Positions 1 to 10,197 of a stretch of DNA of 64,000 nucleotides are shown one piece after another. The position numbers and the translations under genes are program-made. Source of the stretch: Wolfiporia cocos (Eukaryota; Basidiomycota; Agaricomycetes; Polyporales; Phaeolaceae); assembly GCA_029448655.1 (NCBI GenBank), contig JACCLO010000002.1, forward strand, positions 2,542,001 to 2,606,000, written 5' to 3'. Within the stretch, counting starts at the first letter, position 1, and every line of letters starts with the position of its first letter. The notes under the pieces are model-generated. The model did no database searches, was not told the DNA's origin, and worked only from the letters and a program-made list of their open reading frames with translations.

Positions 1-781
1 CACCGCGCCTGTCGAGCGTGCGAAGGTTCTTTTGCAGGCGCGTTCCTGGTTATTTTGTACGCCGTCACGCAATCACCAATATCTGCCACAGGTCCAAGGG
101 CAAGGGCAGGGCGGCACGCAGTACAAGGGTGTTTTCGACGTCGTCAAGCACCTCTACAGGGAAGGCGGGGTACGGAGTGTGTTCCGCGGCTCGGCTGCCA
201 CGATCGCGCGAGACGGGCCTGGGAGCGCCGCGTGCGTCGCACATGGCCTGTCCCTTGATATTCTTGCTCACGGAGTTGCGCTACAGATACTTCGCTGCAT
301 ATGAGCTGACGAAGAAAGCATTGACTCCTGCAGGCCACTCACCATCAGACCTCCACCTTGGCGCAATTATCATGGCGGGAGGCACTGCAGGCATCGCAAT
401 GTGGTCGATTGCCATTCCCCCGGATGTGAGCCAGCCAGGCTATGGTGACGAATATTCATCCTGAAAAGGATCACACAGGTACTCAAGTCAAGAATACAAT
501 CTGCGCCGACGGGGACGTACTCGGGCTTCATGGACTGCGCGCGGAAGACGATCGCGGCGGACGGGATTGGGGCGTTGTGGAAAGGTCTAGGACCTGCCAT
601 GGCCAGGGTACGTTCCAATCTATCAAGGGTGTGCCCACTCACGGGAACACGATCCTGTAGGCATTCCCTGCCAATGCTGCTACATTCGTATGTGATCCGC
701 CTGTCATAATGGTGTTACCGCTGATCGCTCTTTCAGCTGGGCGTGGAAGCATCACGAAAGCTGATGGACATGTACTTCTAA
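1..781 (+). CDS. Mitochondrial acylcarnitine-type carrier (SLC25), 3' part
   Basis: Partial gene cut by the left edge of the window. Six exons can be joined in frame: 2-37, 92-231, 287-425, 479-607, 661-687 and 737-781 (TAA). The protein carries carrier-repeat features: [10 protein letters not shown] at the start, the repeat-linker [24 protein letters not shown] as a PX[DE]XX[KR] motif, and an ending with [19 protein letters not shown]. These match the carnitine/acylcarnitine carriers of the inner mitochondrial membrane, which exchange acylcarnitine for carnitine. The first intron (38-91) starts with GC rather than GT. The N-terminal third lies outside the window. The family call is firm; the acylcarnitine substrate is inferred from overall resemblance. 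Confidence 0.85.
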
Positions 782-867
782 AAACAACAACAATGATACG
801 CGTACTTGCTGTCTCTACTATGCATGCATTCTCACCCTGTAATACCTTCGATCGGTACCGCCGAAAC

Positions 868-925
868 CAGATGTCTTCCAGGGTCGTGGCGAACACACGA
901 AAATCACGTTGGCTTTCAGATTGAT
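868..925 (+). pseudogene. Decayed duplicate of exon 1 of the next gene
   Basis: A short ATG-led stretch (from 871, MSSRVVANTRKSRWLSD then stop) resembles exon 1 of the gene starting at 1127 (MPASAVASTRGARCLSA). The bases in front of both ATGs are also alike (tcaccctgt.. and a CAG just before the ATG). The rest of 782-1126 shows no gene. It reads as a leftover of a duplication of the promoter and first exon. Confidence 0.4.
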
Positions 926-1126
926 GGTTGAGATGCTGCTTCTCGTGGCTCGTGACTGACTGCGGGGCCCATTGTATGGGCTCCGGAGCCACCGTTCAAA
1001 TTTTCCTTGACCTCTCCCCAGTCACTGTCACTCTTGCAAAAGCCCTTGTGGCGTCCTCACTCTGCTTAAAGGTGCCAGTGGCTCAGAGCGCTTCACCCTG
1101 TTGTACTTTCTTTCTGTCGAAAACAG

Positions 1127-2710
1127 ATGCCTGCCAGTGCCGTGGCGAGCACACGAGGAGCACGTTGTCTCTCGGCCGCACAGTAAAAGTCTTGTTTTAC
1201 CCTCCCTTCTGGACTCCGTTAACGCTATCCAGGGTGGCACACGATGCCAGGCGCTTTGCTGAATGGTCGTTCCATCAGGCATTTATCGAGGATGTTGACT
1301 GGAGCGACATCCCGGAACGCTTTATGCCAAGGATTCAGAATATCTTTGCTGTGGATGGCCAGCTTCCCAAAATGTGGAAAGACCAAGTCCGCACACTCCT
1401 TAACGCTGTTTTGTGCGTCGCTTACTCCTGGTGCGCGTACGTCCCAGAAGTATCTCCTCAAACAATCGGTCCAATTCCAAAAGTTCATGCTCAATGTCTG
1501 CATCAAGGATCCTGATCTGTTCGCTGAGGAAGGTACGAACGTGGAGGACGAGACGACCGAGAAGTTCCACGACAGTATCACGACCGTAATCAACATATGG
1601 TATCGACTACATGACCTGAGGAAATCAGGAAGACATGTGACACACTCCGATTATTCCGGAATGTACGTCGGGATTTACGTTGCCTCAGGTATACCACTTA
1701 CCTGTATCAGCTTCCAACAGCTCTGCAGCGTCGCTATCGTTCAGAGTGACCTCCGGTAAGCATTGCCAAGCGGTGATTGCCTCGTTCTGAAGGTGGCAGA
1801 GTCTGATTCCATTGTACCTTACATCTTATAGACCTAATTGCATGATAGCACTTCCGGCACCGATAGAGCCAATCCCTGTAACTTCGTCTCTCCGTGACAG
1901 CGCCAAGAAGCTGAAATGCAGCGCGTCCATCTTTATACCGTCCAAACATATTGGAGAGCTATCGAGCTCAGCGAAGTCGCCATACAAACAACTCAACGCA
2001 CATCCATCCATTATGGAAAAGAGATCTGGAATCAAACCCCCCTTCTGGCTACAAGCGACTCCACTGTGGAATCCAATCCCACCCAGCTCGTTTGAGTTCG
2101 CAAGCTGCTTCATGCATGGTAGCCGGGCATCACAAGAGGAAGCTCGCCGACTCTCTAAAATGACAACAACGGCAGCATTGCGCCAATTGCGATCGCTGTG
2201 CACTTCTTCCCCTGTATATGGGCTGGCATGGCATGAAAATCGTATAACGGCCGACATAGCTTGGTGCACGGATTTGGACTTCAGCAACAAGTTCCCCGTT
2301 AGTAACCTCTTCATATACTCTATTCTGATGTGGCCAAACCTACTGAAACATGTGAATAGAAAATATATTCAACGTCCTACAAGAATGCAGCTACAAAGTC
2401 ATGGGACATAACCAAACCAAAGGGTATTCTTCGGGTATTCCTCATCCTGAGGAATATTGACAGGTGGACAGTCAACCAGTTCCATGACGAGATTTGCCGC
2501 GGGGTGGGGAGGATGAGAGACAGGGTTATGGCCGGTGAAGAAAAGATCACGCCGTGGAGAGTTGCTACAGACGCTGCACCCTCAAGAAAGCGCCCGTGCC
2601 CTTCTTCAGATGCTGAAGATGACGTGGAGGCAGCCGACAGGCCCAAAAGGAAAAGGAGTGGTGCATTCTTACTACAAAGTGGACGGGGCCGTAAGCGCTG
2701 TGCCAAGTAG
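1127..2710 (+). CDS. PD-(D/E)XK-like family protein, copy 1, presumed catalytic residues lost
   Basis: Six exons join in frame: 1127-1182, 1233-1386, 1448-1662, 1689-1745, 1832-2297 and 2360-2710, giving 432 residues. It shares exon layout and sequence with the genes at 5800 and 8309: an N-terminal WSDIPE helix block, the HSDYSGM block (SEADYVAN in the others), a core, an RNIDRWTVNQF helix and a basic tail (KRKR) that could be a nuclear signal. In the core the PD of the sister copies is replaced (CSASIFIP), and the E-D-K segment reads FMHGSRA. The helix RLSKMTTTAALRQL remains. With an intact frame but no catalytic residues it is probably a pseudo-enzyme. The start is chosen because its 56-nt exon splices cleanly. 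The donor at 1387 (GTCCGC) is weak. Function is unknown. Confidence 0.65.
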
Positions 2711-3184
2711 ACTGGTACAATCCTAAAGCCTTGAGGCTTCGCCGCATTTCCTGACGCTGAATTGTACAACAGTCATAGGGTTGTCGCACTGGTGAGAGGT
2801 GCAGCGATCGTCATAGCGTAGTCTGACATGTAATGATTTCGACGAGTACCGGCAGATTCTGCACACGAACATCTCGTGTACATGTGTTCTCGCATTGACC
2901 CGTATACTATCCGGGAGCTGAAGCATTTTTCTCCTGTCTGCAGTCATGCTGTACACAGCAAGTCACCAACGGATCGGCAATGTTGCGATGTACCGCTGAC
3001 TTATCCGAGCAATCACGCAGGTTGCCAACCATACTGTACGAGATCGAGTTAACATCACAGAGCTAACAGTACACATAGTTCTCTCGAGTTTGGCCAAGTC
3101 GTTGACAAGTAAAGGGCTATAGTACACCTTGTCGTTCCGTATCATCTGCTACCTAATCATCAAATCGCTGGCATCCCTTTCATA
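2711..3184. other. Intergenic, convergent 3' ends
   Basis: Space between the 3' ends of the copy 1 gene (+) and the GNAT-ankyrin gene (-). I see no coding region, RNA gene or repeat here. Confidence 0.5.
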
Positions 3185-5264
3185 TTACTCACTATCATCC
3201 GTGTACTCCTCATTCCCTTCTTCGTCATCCTCTGATTCGTCTTCGTCCTCCTCTGAACTGTCTTCATCCTCCTCTGAATCGTCTTCGTCCTCCTCTGAAT
3301 CGTCTTCGTCTTCTTCGCAATCTTGATCGTCCCTACCATCAAAGAGGAGATCGCTCTCGAGAAATGCCTTCGCTTCTCCGTAAGGGCCCCATTGTCGCTC
3401 AGGTGTCAGACCCATGTTATGCCTCACAAGCTGGGCCTCCAAATCGTTTGAGCACTTGGGGTACGGGGCGAATTCGTCCTTCACCTGCTGCTCGGTGGCT
3501 GGAATGCCGGTAGAAAGCATACAGTCCTCCGGGAAGTTCATGGCGCAGTCTAGGGCGTATTCGAGCTCACCGCCTTTCGCGAAGTAGAAATCGATCGCGC
3601 TTGAGTGGAAGTACGGCATGTGATAAAGCCACGGCGAACGACCTGATAACTTCGACATAATCCGAGCGCGCAGGTCGGTAGCCGACAGGACGCGGCATGG
3701 GTTGTCCCTGAGTTCCGCGAAGACCTGGGACATGGCGCCGAAGATGTACCGGAAGCCGGAATAAAACGTCTTGAAAATGCTAGGATAGAGGCTGACGGGG
3801 ATGTAAGTGAGCGACGGGCTCCCAGGAATGTCTGCAGGATCGATCGGCACGCCTCTTGTAGGAAAGGAAGGTTCTTCCTCCAAGCCCATCGTATCGAAGA
3901 CCCAATCGGCGTGAGCTACACATGTTATGTCACGTCAGCTGAAGTTATTCGACTGAAATGAATATGCACGTACTGATTAGGCGATGCAACATTGACGGGG
4001 ACAGCCAGCCCCCTGCACACTGGCCACACGTGCAGTCCCACTTATTCTTCAATACGAACTCTTCGTCTGCACCCACATCCTCTCCCATGGCCCTCTTCAG
4101 CGCCGCCTTGACGAGTAATCGATCTTCGCTATGTCCCTCCCACTTGATCGCGAACATGTCTACGAACTCTTTTGTAGACCTGAGCTGACCTTCGCACAAC
4201 ATCAGTGGCGTCATGGCATCAGCATTTGCTCGATCAGACGCGTCGTCCGTAGCGCCGAGTTCGAGGAGTGTCCTGGTTGCGATGATGTTCCCCGCGTCCG
4301 CTGCGACGTGGAGGGGAGTGAATCCGTTCTGATCCCGTTGTCGGATGGAGGCTGGGTCATCTACGAAGGCACGACGAATTTTGCTTTCTATGCTCGGCTC
4401 TTTGTTGTTATAGATCGTGCCATGCAGAGATGAATTCAGGCGGAGGTCGCGCCCCGCATCAATCCGCACTGCCTTGGGCAACTGTTCAGCGTCTTCATCT
4501 GCTGGAATCGCCCGCGATGGATGGTTGGGGTTGGGCGAGAACGCAAAGAACTGAGTCAGGCCGATCCTACGGAAATAATTCTACAGAAGATTTCGATTTC
4601 AGTACGCATATCGTCCTGATATTGGCCAACCTACTTTGCGCACGAATGCAACAGACCTGGCCATTTCCTCATCCCATTGAGCTTTGGACTTTTCTTGGCG
4701 GGAAGGCATAGGGCTCGGCCATGTGATCACAATATCGTTGAGTTTTACATGTTCGGAAGTGAGAAACTCGTTCAAGGCAAAGCTACCCAAGCCCTGGCCC
4801 ATCAGCTAAAGCGCAACGACCGTCAGTGCTATTTCCCTGCGCATATAGTCATCGCTTCTGACCGCGGGGTCCTTAACGTTCACAAAGAGCAAATAGAAAA
4901 GAGTCCCGCTGTTCAATTCTTCGCTCCAGCAGCCGGTTCCACTGAGCAGCTCATCCTTAGTCAGCCAGGGTCTAACGTTTCCGAATCTGTCAAACAGTTT
5001 TGTCGAGAAGGTCGCCAGTTCGTCTAGTTCTTCATCGAGGATCTGATGAAAGTCCGCGGCCACTCGACATTGATCCCGTTCAATCTGCAAGACCAGCAAA
5101 GAGACCACTTCCTTGTATACAGGATGGCGCACCGTGACCCTGATGTTCCGCAAGACTCTAGGATGTTCTCGGTCAACCTTGACCTTAAGAGCGACCTCAC
5201 AGTCGTCGAGGTTGAGCGGAGAAGGTTCAGGGGCAGCGGGGGCAGAGGCGAGGTGGTTGAGCAT
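3185..5264 (-). CDS. GNAT acetyltransferase-ankyrin repeat fusion protein with acidic tail
   Basis: Four exons join in frame: 5264-4863, 4805-4635, 4580-3974 and 3915-3185, giving 636 residues. Residues about 1-240 look like a GNAT N-acetyltransferase: MGQGLGSFAL is the acetyl-CoA loop (R/QxxGxG/A), and FVRKNYFRRIGLTQFF fits motif B. Next comes an ankyrin segment (GFTPLHVAADAGNIIATRTL, then AMTPLMLCEG), a CTCGQC cysteine cluster followed by GGWLSPSM, a region of unknown fold, and a tail of repeated EEDEDDS units ending EEYTDDSE. The family sense is a GNAT enzyme with an ankyrin recognition module. The acetyl acceptor cannot be told. The first donor is GTCAGA, so that junction is the least certain. 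It is divergent from the gene at 5800. Confidence 0.7.
3205..3320 (-). repeat. Acidic low-complexity coding repeat
   Basis: Tandem 21-nt-like units encoding Glu/Asp/Ser runs (EEDEDDS repeated) near the C-terminus of the GNAT-ankyrin protein. On the + strand it reads as tcctcctctgaatcgtcttc repeats. Confidence 0.8.
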
Positions 5265-5799
5265 GGCGGTTGGTAGTCAACGAGTGAATGGGAAGGGTCC
5301 CGCCTACACCGAGGTATAAGTGGGTGTATCCAGCGAGGATCCTTTGCAGAACATGCATAGCGGGTCTTCTTACGGTATTTATCTCTAACCCCAACGAGCG
5401 TGAATACTTCCGTGTGGAGTTGATCTCCCTCGCTGATCAGTGATGCGACGTCCGCGTCAGTGGCTATCTACGACAGGAAGCAAGACTCAACTCAACGTCA
5501 TCCATTCTCGCGCCAGAGCAAAACAGCACGGTAACTGCATACTAGGTGAGTGTTTTCAGGCCGCCAATTGAACATGCCCATATAGAATTCATTACGCTTC
5601 AGATACTACCGTAAGCGTTGTACAACTGCAAGCCTCAATAGTCTTTGATCGATCGACTTCACCAATGCGCGATCACGTGAATGTCGTGTGACTTTGTTTG
5701 ATTCCGCGGCGCCGGGACGCCCATGTGTGAGCTTGGCCCGGTGCTTAATCCAAGAGAATCAAGACTGCCCCCTGCTTGACGATCTTCTGGCTTGTACTA
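5265..5799. promoter_or_regulatory. Divergent promoter with CACGTG
   Basis: A 535-bp region between the start of the GNAT-ankyrin gene (-) and the PD-(D/E)XK-like copy 2 (+). It holds one palindromic CACGTG within TCACGTGA at 5674-5679. No gene was seen. Confidence 0.4.
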
Positions 5800-7363
5800 A
5801 TGGCCAATACGACAACTAATAGGACTGTGGTATCAACCACAGTGCGAAACTACAGCGCAAGCGAGTACGTGTGTTAGGTGTTTGTGACCGTGCATATACA
5901 TACCATATGTGAATAGAATCGCGGGTAACGCGTCCAGATTTACAATCTGGGAAGAATCGCAGGGCTGTAGTACATCTCAGATCAAAAACATGCCGAAATC
6001 CTTCAAAAACGTCGCTCAACGAGTCTTCAAAACGGAGGCTTGTATACCTCAAGAGTGGCTAACCTCGGTATGTCACGATCCTGGTTCAATGTTTTCTGTA
6101 CTGAGGGCATACAATCTTTGACAAAGCTTGTTGAGCTGGAGTCCAAAGACTTCATGAAATTCCTGCGTACTGCGCACAAGCAGAGCCCAAGCTTGTTTTC
6201 TCCTACGCTATCTGCCAGCGACGAACATTGTCGCTATATTCTATATCAGATACACAACGTATTTGAAACATGGAAGAAAGTGCGTGAGGTCAGAGGATCT
6301 GACATCAAAATCTCAGAAGCGGACTATGTCGCGAACATGTGAGTCGTCTTCTCGCATCGCCAACGAGATGGATAAAGCAGTCTTCGAATTAGATATCAAC
6401 CATTACGCTGGTCTGCATTGAAGCATAGCACAAGCAGGTATGCAATTTCGACTACCTCCGCATGGACTGAGTAAGATGCTTCGTCGCAGGGCAAAGTGCT
6501 CATTAGCCCTCCCGCTGCCTCTTGTGACGAGTAAAGAGGGGGTTAATCATCGTATCGTAGATGCACAGACTGTCTCCCCGGATCTAGGGATTTTTATTCC
6601 CGCAGCACGCATGAGCGAGCTGGCGCGCGACCAGGCGTCGCCATACAAAGAACTGCAGCTATACATCCCACCAAGCTCGCTACAGTATCAGTGTACTCCA
6701 TGCAAAACGTTGCAAGATGAGGCCGGATTCGTGATCGCGAGCAGCTTTATGGAAGATAAAAATGGTCATTACCGCGGCTACCAGGACGCTTTCCGACAAA
6801 ATCGGATGGCCACCACAACCGCCCTCCGACAGCTGCATGCCCTGTGTATACGCGCCCCCGTTCTAGGGATGATCTGGTGGCGGGATGAAGTCCGGGCACA
6901 CGTTGATTGGTGGGTTGATCGACCCGGAGACCAGCACGTCGTTCGTGCATTTCCTACCGAACTGGGGTCGTTAGCTGATGATCCTTCGTAGCGAATTTAT
7001 TCTGCATGGTACCCAGGCCCGAAGCTTCGGTCTGGGAACAAGAAACAACGTATCTTCAAATGGAGTCTGCACAAAGCAGGCGACATTTTACAGGTATTTT
7101 GCTTATTGAGGAACATAGACCGTTGGACGGTCGGACAGTTCCAGCAGCGTGTGATGGAGGGTATCCAACACCTCAGAGAAGAGGTGGTCTTACACAAACG
7201 CACCATCGCATGGTGGAGGAGAGACGGTATCCCTGTTGAACGCGACGAAAATGCGTGGAGGAGAGACAGTATCCCTGCTGAACGCGACGAAAATGTGAGA
7301 GAACGCCGAAAGCGGTTACACTCCCCGTCTCCGCCACGCAAGTCGAAGAAAGGCAAGCGGTAG
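5800..7363 (+). CDS. PD-(D/E)XK-like family protein, copy 2
   Basis: Six exons join in frame: 5800-5864, 5917-6067, 6127-6338, 6381-6437, 6490-6937 and 6992-7363, giving 434 residues. The core has the pattern of a PD-(D/E)XK nuclease fold: VSPDLGIFIP (PD), then SSFMEDKNG (E-D-K), then FRQNRMATTTALRQLHAL (helix with Q/R), then PVLGMIWWRDEVRAHVDWW (late strand). In front lie an IPQEW block and SEADYVAN. Behind lie RNIDRWTVGQF and a basic tail rich in Arg/Lys. The tail contains a tandem repeat of about 42 nt (WRRDGIPVERDEN / WRRDSIPAERDEN). Fold assignment is by eye; no function is known. A nucleic-acid role is inferred from the fold pattern and basic tail only. Confidence 0.7.
7208..7296 (+). 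repeat. In-frame tandem repeat (two units, about 42 nt)
   Basis: Two near-identical units (tggaggagagac.gtatccct...gaacgcgacgaaaatg) inside the last exon of copy 2, encoding a repeated basic WRRD..IP.ERDEN block. The sister copies do not have it. Confidence 0.75.
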
Positions 7364-8308
7364 CCATGCATTCTTAGCTTCCGCCTACAGTCATTGTGGC
7401 GTATTTGACATCACCGACGCTGCATAGCGCATGTCGTGTTGTTCTTGACCGGGCATTGTTGTGATGTCCGCAAAGTTGTCGGGGCCGGAGTCTACTACAG
7501 TCTAGCATAATAGGATTTGGATTAGATGGATATAACTCACATTGGTATCAATCGCACCGCCGGTGAACATTATATAATGAATTACGGGAATTAAGTTATG
7601 CACCATTTCTAACGAGAGCAAGCCCCCAAAGTACGGAACAATCGGGATAGAACAGCTTTGATGCCAATGCATGTTCAGGTTCCGACGGGCCGGCTCCGTG
7701 GCTGGTCCTCGTTGATTCGCGGCAAGTCTAAGTATGAGTGATCAGCGGTCTTGTATGATCGGGTGTACACAAGTATCCCACAGATTTGATGATGATCGAG
7801 TCGTCCGTGGGTCAAGCTTTCAAGTCCGTCCAATGTGGACAACCTTGAGGTGTTATGCAATATAGCATGTAGCTGTCAGCTCAATGTTTGCGGAATGGCG
7901 AAAAGATTAACGTGTCAGAGCCGACTCCGGTGGCCGACAGACAGACATTCTGCGACATGCATCTCAAAATGTATAGTCGCACAATGCATCTTCAAGCTTC
8001 AAGCTTCAAGCTTTGCATATTGATATTCCCCACGGGGGCAAAGTGTCGCACTTGCCGCAGATGGCATCTGTGTATTACGTGATTGGCGCCTACATATGGT
8101 TTTCTGAACATCGTCCTGCATCTCGGACAAGGCTTATGCTGGAGCAGCCTCTGCATCCTGCGTCAATCTGAGGATTAACACTGCCCTACATTCAGCCTGT
8201 TTGTTGTTCGCATTTCCACTGTAAGTCCCATACGTACCGAACTGAGGCCCTCAAAAGACGTAGGTGGCGATATCAGCACAACTTGCGTAGGAGTAGGATT
8301 CACAGAAA
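7364..8308. other. Intergenic with a short aagcttc repeat
   Basis: No gene is supported. There is a small triple repeat of ttcaagc at about 7991-8014. The region holds the 3' flank of copy 2 and the promoter of copy 3. Confidence 0.5.
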
Positions 8309-9960
8309 ATGCCACGACGCAACTCAAACGGGTCTAATTACGAGACGAAAGGAAAGTCTCACAAGGCAAAGTCTGCCTCTGAGTTAGTCGATATCTCTGT
8401 TGCATACAGTGTATTAAAAGATTACCCTGACTGCATGAACGTAGAATAGCTCGTAATGTTGAACACTTCCACACGTGGTCGGAACGTCAAAGATGCGAAC
8501 AGGTGTCTATCTCTGACATTCCCGCGGAACTTCAGGCAGACATCCAGGCAGTATTTGATTTCAAGGCACAACTTCCTGCGGAATGGTGTAAGAAGGTTTG
8601 TGCTAGTAATTGCTCGAGTTGGCACTCGATCATCCTCACGATTTATGCACGCAATTGATTCCTTAGACTTCGAAAGCCTCTCGCAGTATCAGTTTTGTTT
8701 TACCGGACGAGTTTTTGAAGTTCCTCCGCGAGATACCGTCAGGTTCCAAACTCTTCTCGAAAGACGTGCTCGGAAAGGATTGCAAGCAAATGCTTAGCGA
8801 CCTGCAGCTAGTCTTTGCTGCGTGGACACGCCTGAAGAAGATGAGAGAGTCGAGCAGGAAATGGTCGGAGGCGGATTATGTGGCAAATGTGTACGTTCCA
8901 AGGCGAATGAATCGATGTACTATATCATGCATAACCGGCAACAGGTACAACGTTTTCAGGAGCTCGGCGATTCATGAGAGTGATTACCAGTAAGCGTATG
9001 ACGCGTGATGTCTGCGTCGCTGATAACTTCCGGAAAACAGGGTGGAACGCACGATATGCCTTCCCCAGCCTCTCTGCACGACCCACCTGAAAGCAAAGGA
9101 ATTGCTCGTATTAAACGTCCAGATAGCGACCCCCGACTCGTCCATCTATATTCCGGCGAGATACATTAAGGACTTATCGCATGGAGCGTCTTCGCCATAC
9201 ATGAAGCTGGAGGAGCGTTTGCAAACAAGGGCTCGAGGCCATGGAGGGGCAGAGTCGCTCCGCTATCAGAGTACACCTTCTCAAAAGATCTCCACCGAGC
9301 CAGGGTTTGAGTTCGTCAGCGCATTCTGGGAGGACAAAAAGCCTCTGCAGAGTTTACTCGATTCTGCATACCGCCAAAACAGGATGGCCACGACGTCTGC
9401 CGTGCGACAGCTGCACGCCCTGCACATCAATGCGCCGATATTCGGGCTTGTGTGGTCACAGGGCAAAGTGCGCGCGCATGTCGACTGGTGGATCGTCAAG
9501 CCTAATTCTGATGACCCTGTAAGCATTCTTTCGCCCACAAAGCAGATCCATATACTCATGACCGTACGAACATATACGATAGACCATCCAGTCCGCGTTT
9601 TATATAGAACCCACGGCCGGCGGCCGTAGGGACAGTACCGTATACCATGAGTGGGATCTCGAGGATCCTGAAGATATCCTGCAGGTTTACCTTCTCATCA
9701 GGAATCTGGATCGCTGGACAACTGGCAGATTCTGTGAACTCGTTTATGACGGCATCAACCAGCTTGTCGTTGACGTGTCAGAAAATGGCCAAAAGATTGT
9801 TCCCTGGAGGAGGACTGGTGACCTCCGCAGTGCTCTCCACACTGTGCCAGAAAATTCACCACCTCCGAACTCAGCTGATACTCCACCAGCCTCTCCACAG
9901 AGACCCAGGACTAGGCAGGCTACCCGCCGCCCCCGCCGCCGTCCGTCTGATACCCATTGA
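8309..9960 (+). CDS. PD-(D/E)XK-like family protein, copy 3
   Basis: Six exons join in frame: 8309-8408, 8450-8595, 8667-8890, 8945-8989, 9041-9518 and 9592-9960, giving 453 residues. This is the best-preserved copy: IATPDSSIYIP (PD), FEFVSAFWEDKKP (E-D-K), YRQNRMATTSAVRQLHALH (helix) and PIFGLVWSQGKVRAHVDWW (strand). N-terminal blocks are SISDIPAE and KWSEADYVANVYNVFRSS. C-terminal blocks are DILQVYLLIRNLDRW and a Pro/Arg-rich tail (RRPRRRPS). The order PD...ExK...Q-helix...beta strand is that of PD-(D/E)XK phosphodiesterases. The enzyme activity, substrate and partners are unknown. The 41-bp first intron is short but keeps phase. Confidence 0.75.
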
Positions 9961-10197
9961 ACCAGGAATCTCCACAGAACTAGTCGTCGTAACATTCTGT
10001 ACACATCTAGCCTCGTCGTCCTGTTTGCTTCTTTTCACGAAATCGGAATGGATGACTCATCGTCTGGAACCTTGTCGCATATATATATGTAGGGATCTAA
10101 CTGAACTCGGCGGATACAGATACACGAAGGAAGTATTCTGCAGCAATCCATCTGACTCCTGTCCAAATATTATGAATGATTACTATGAATAGCAAAT

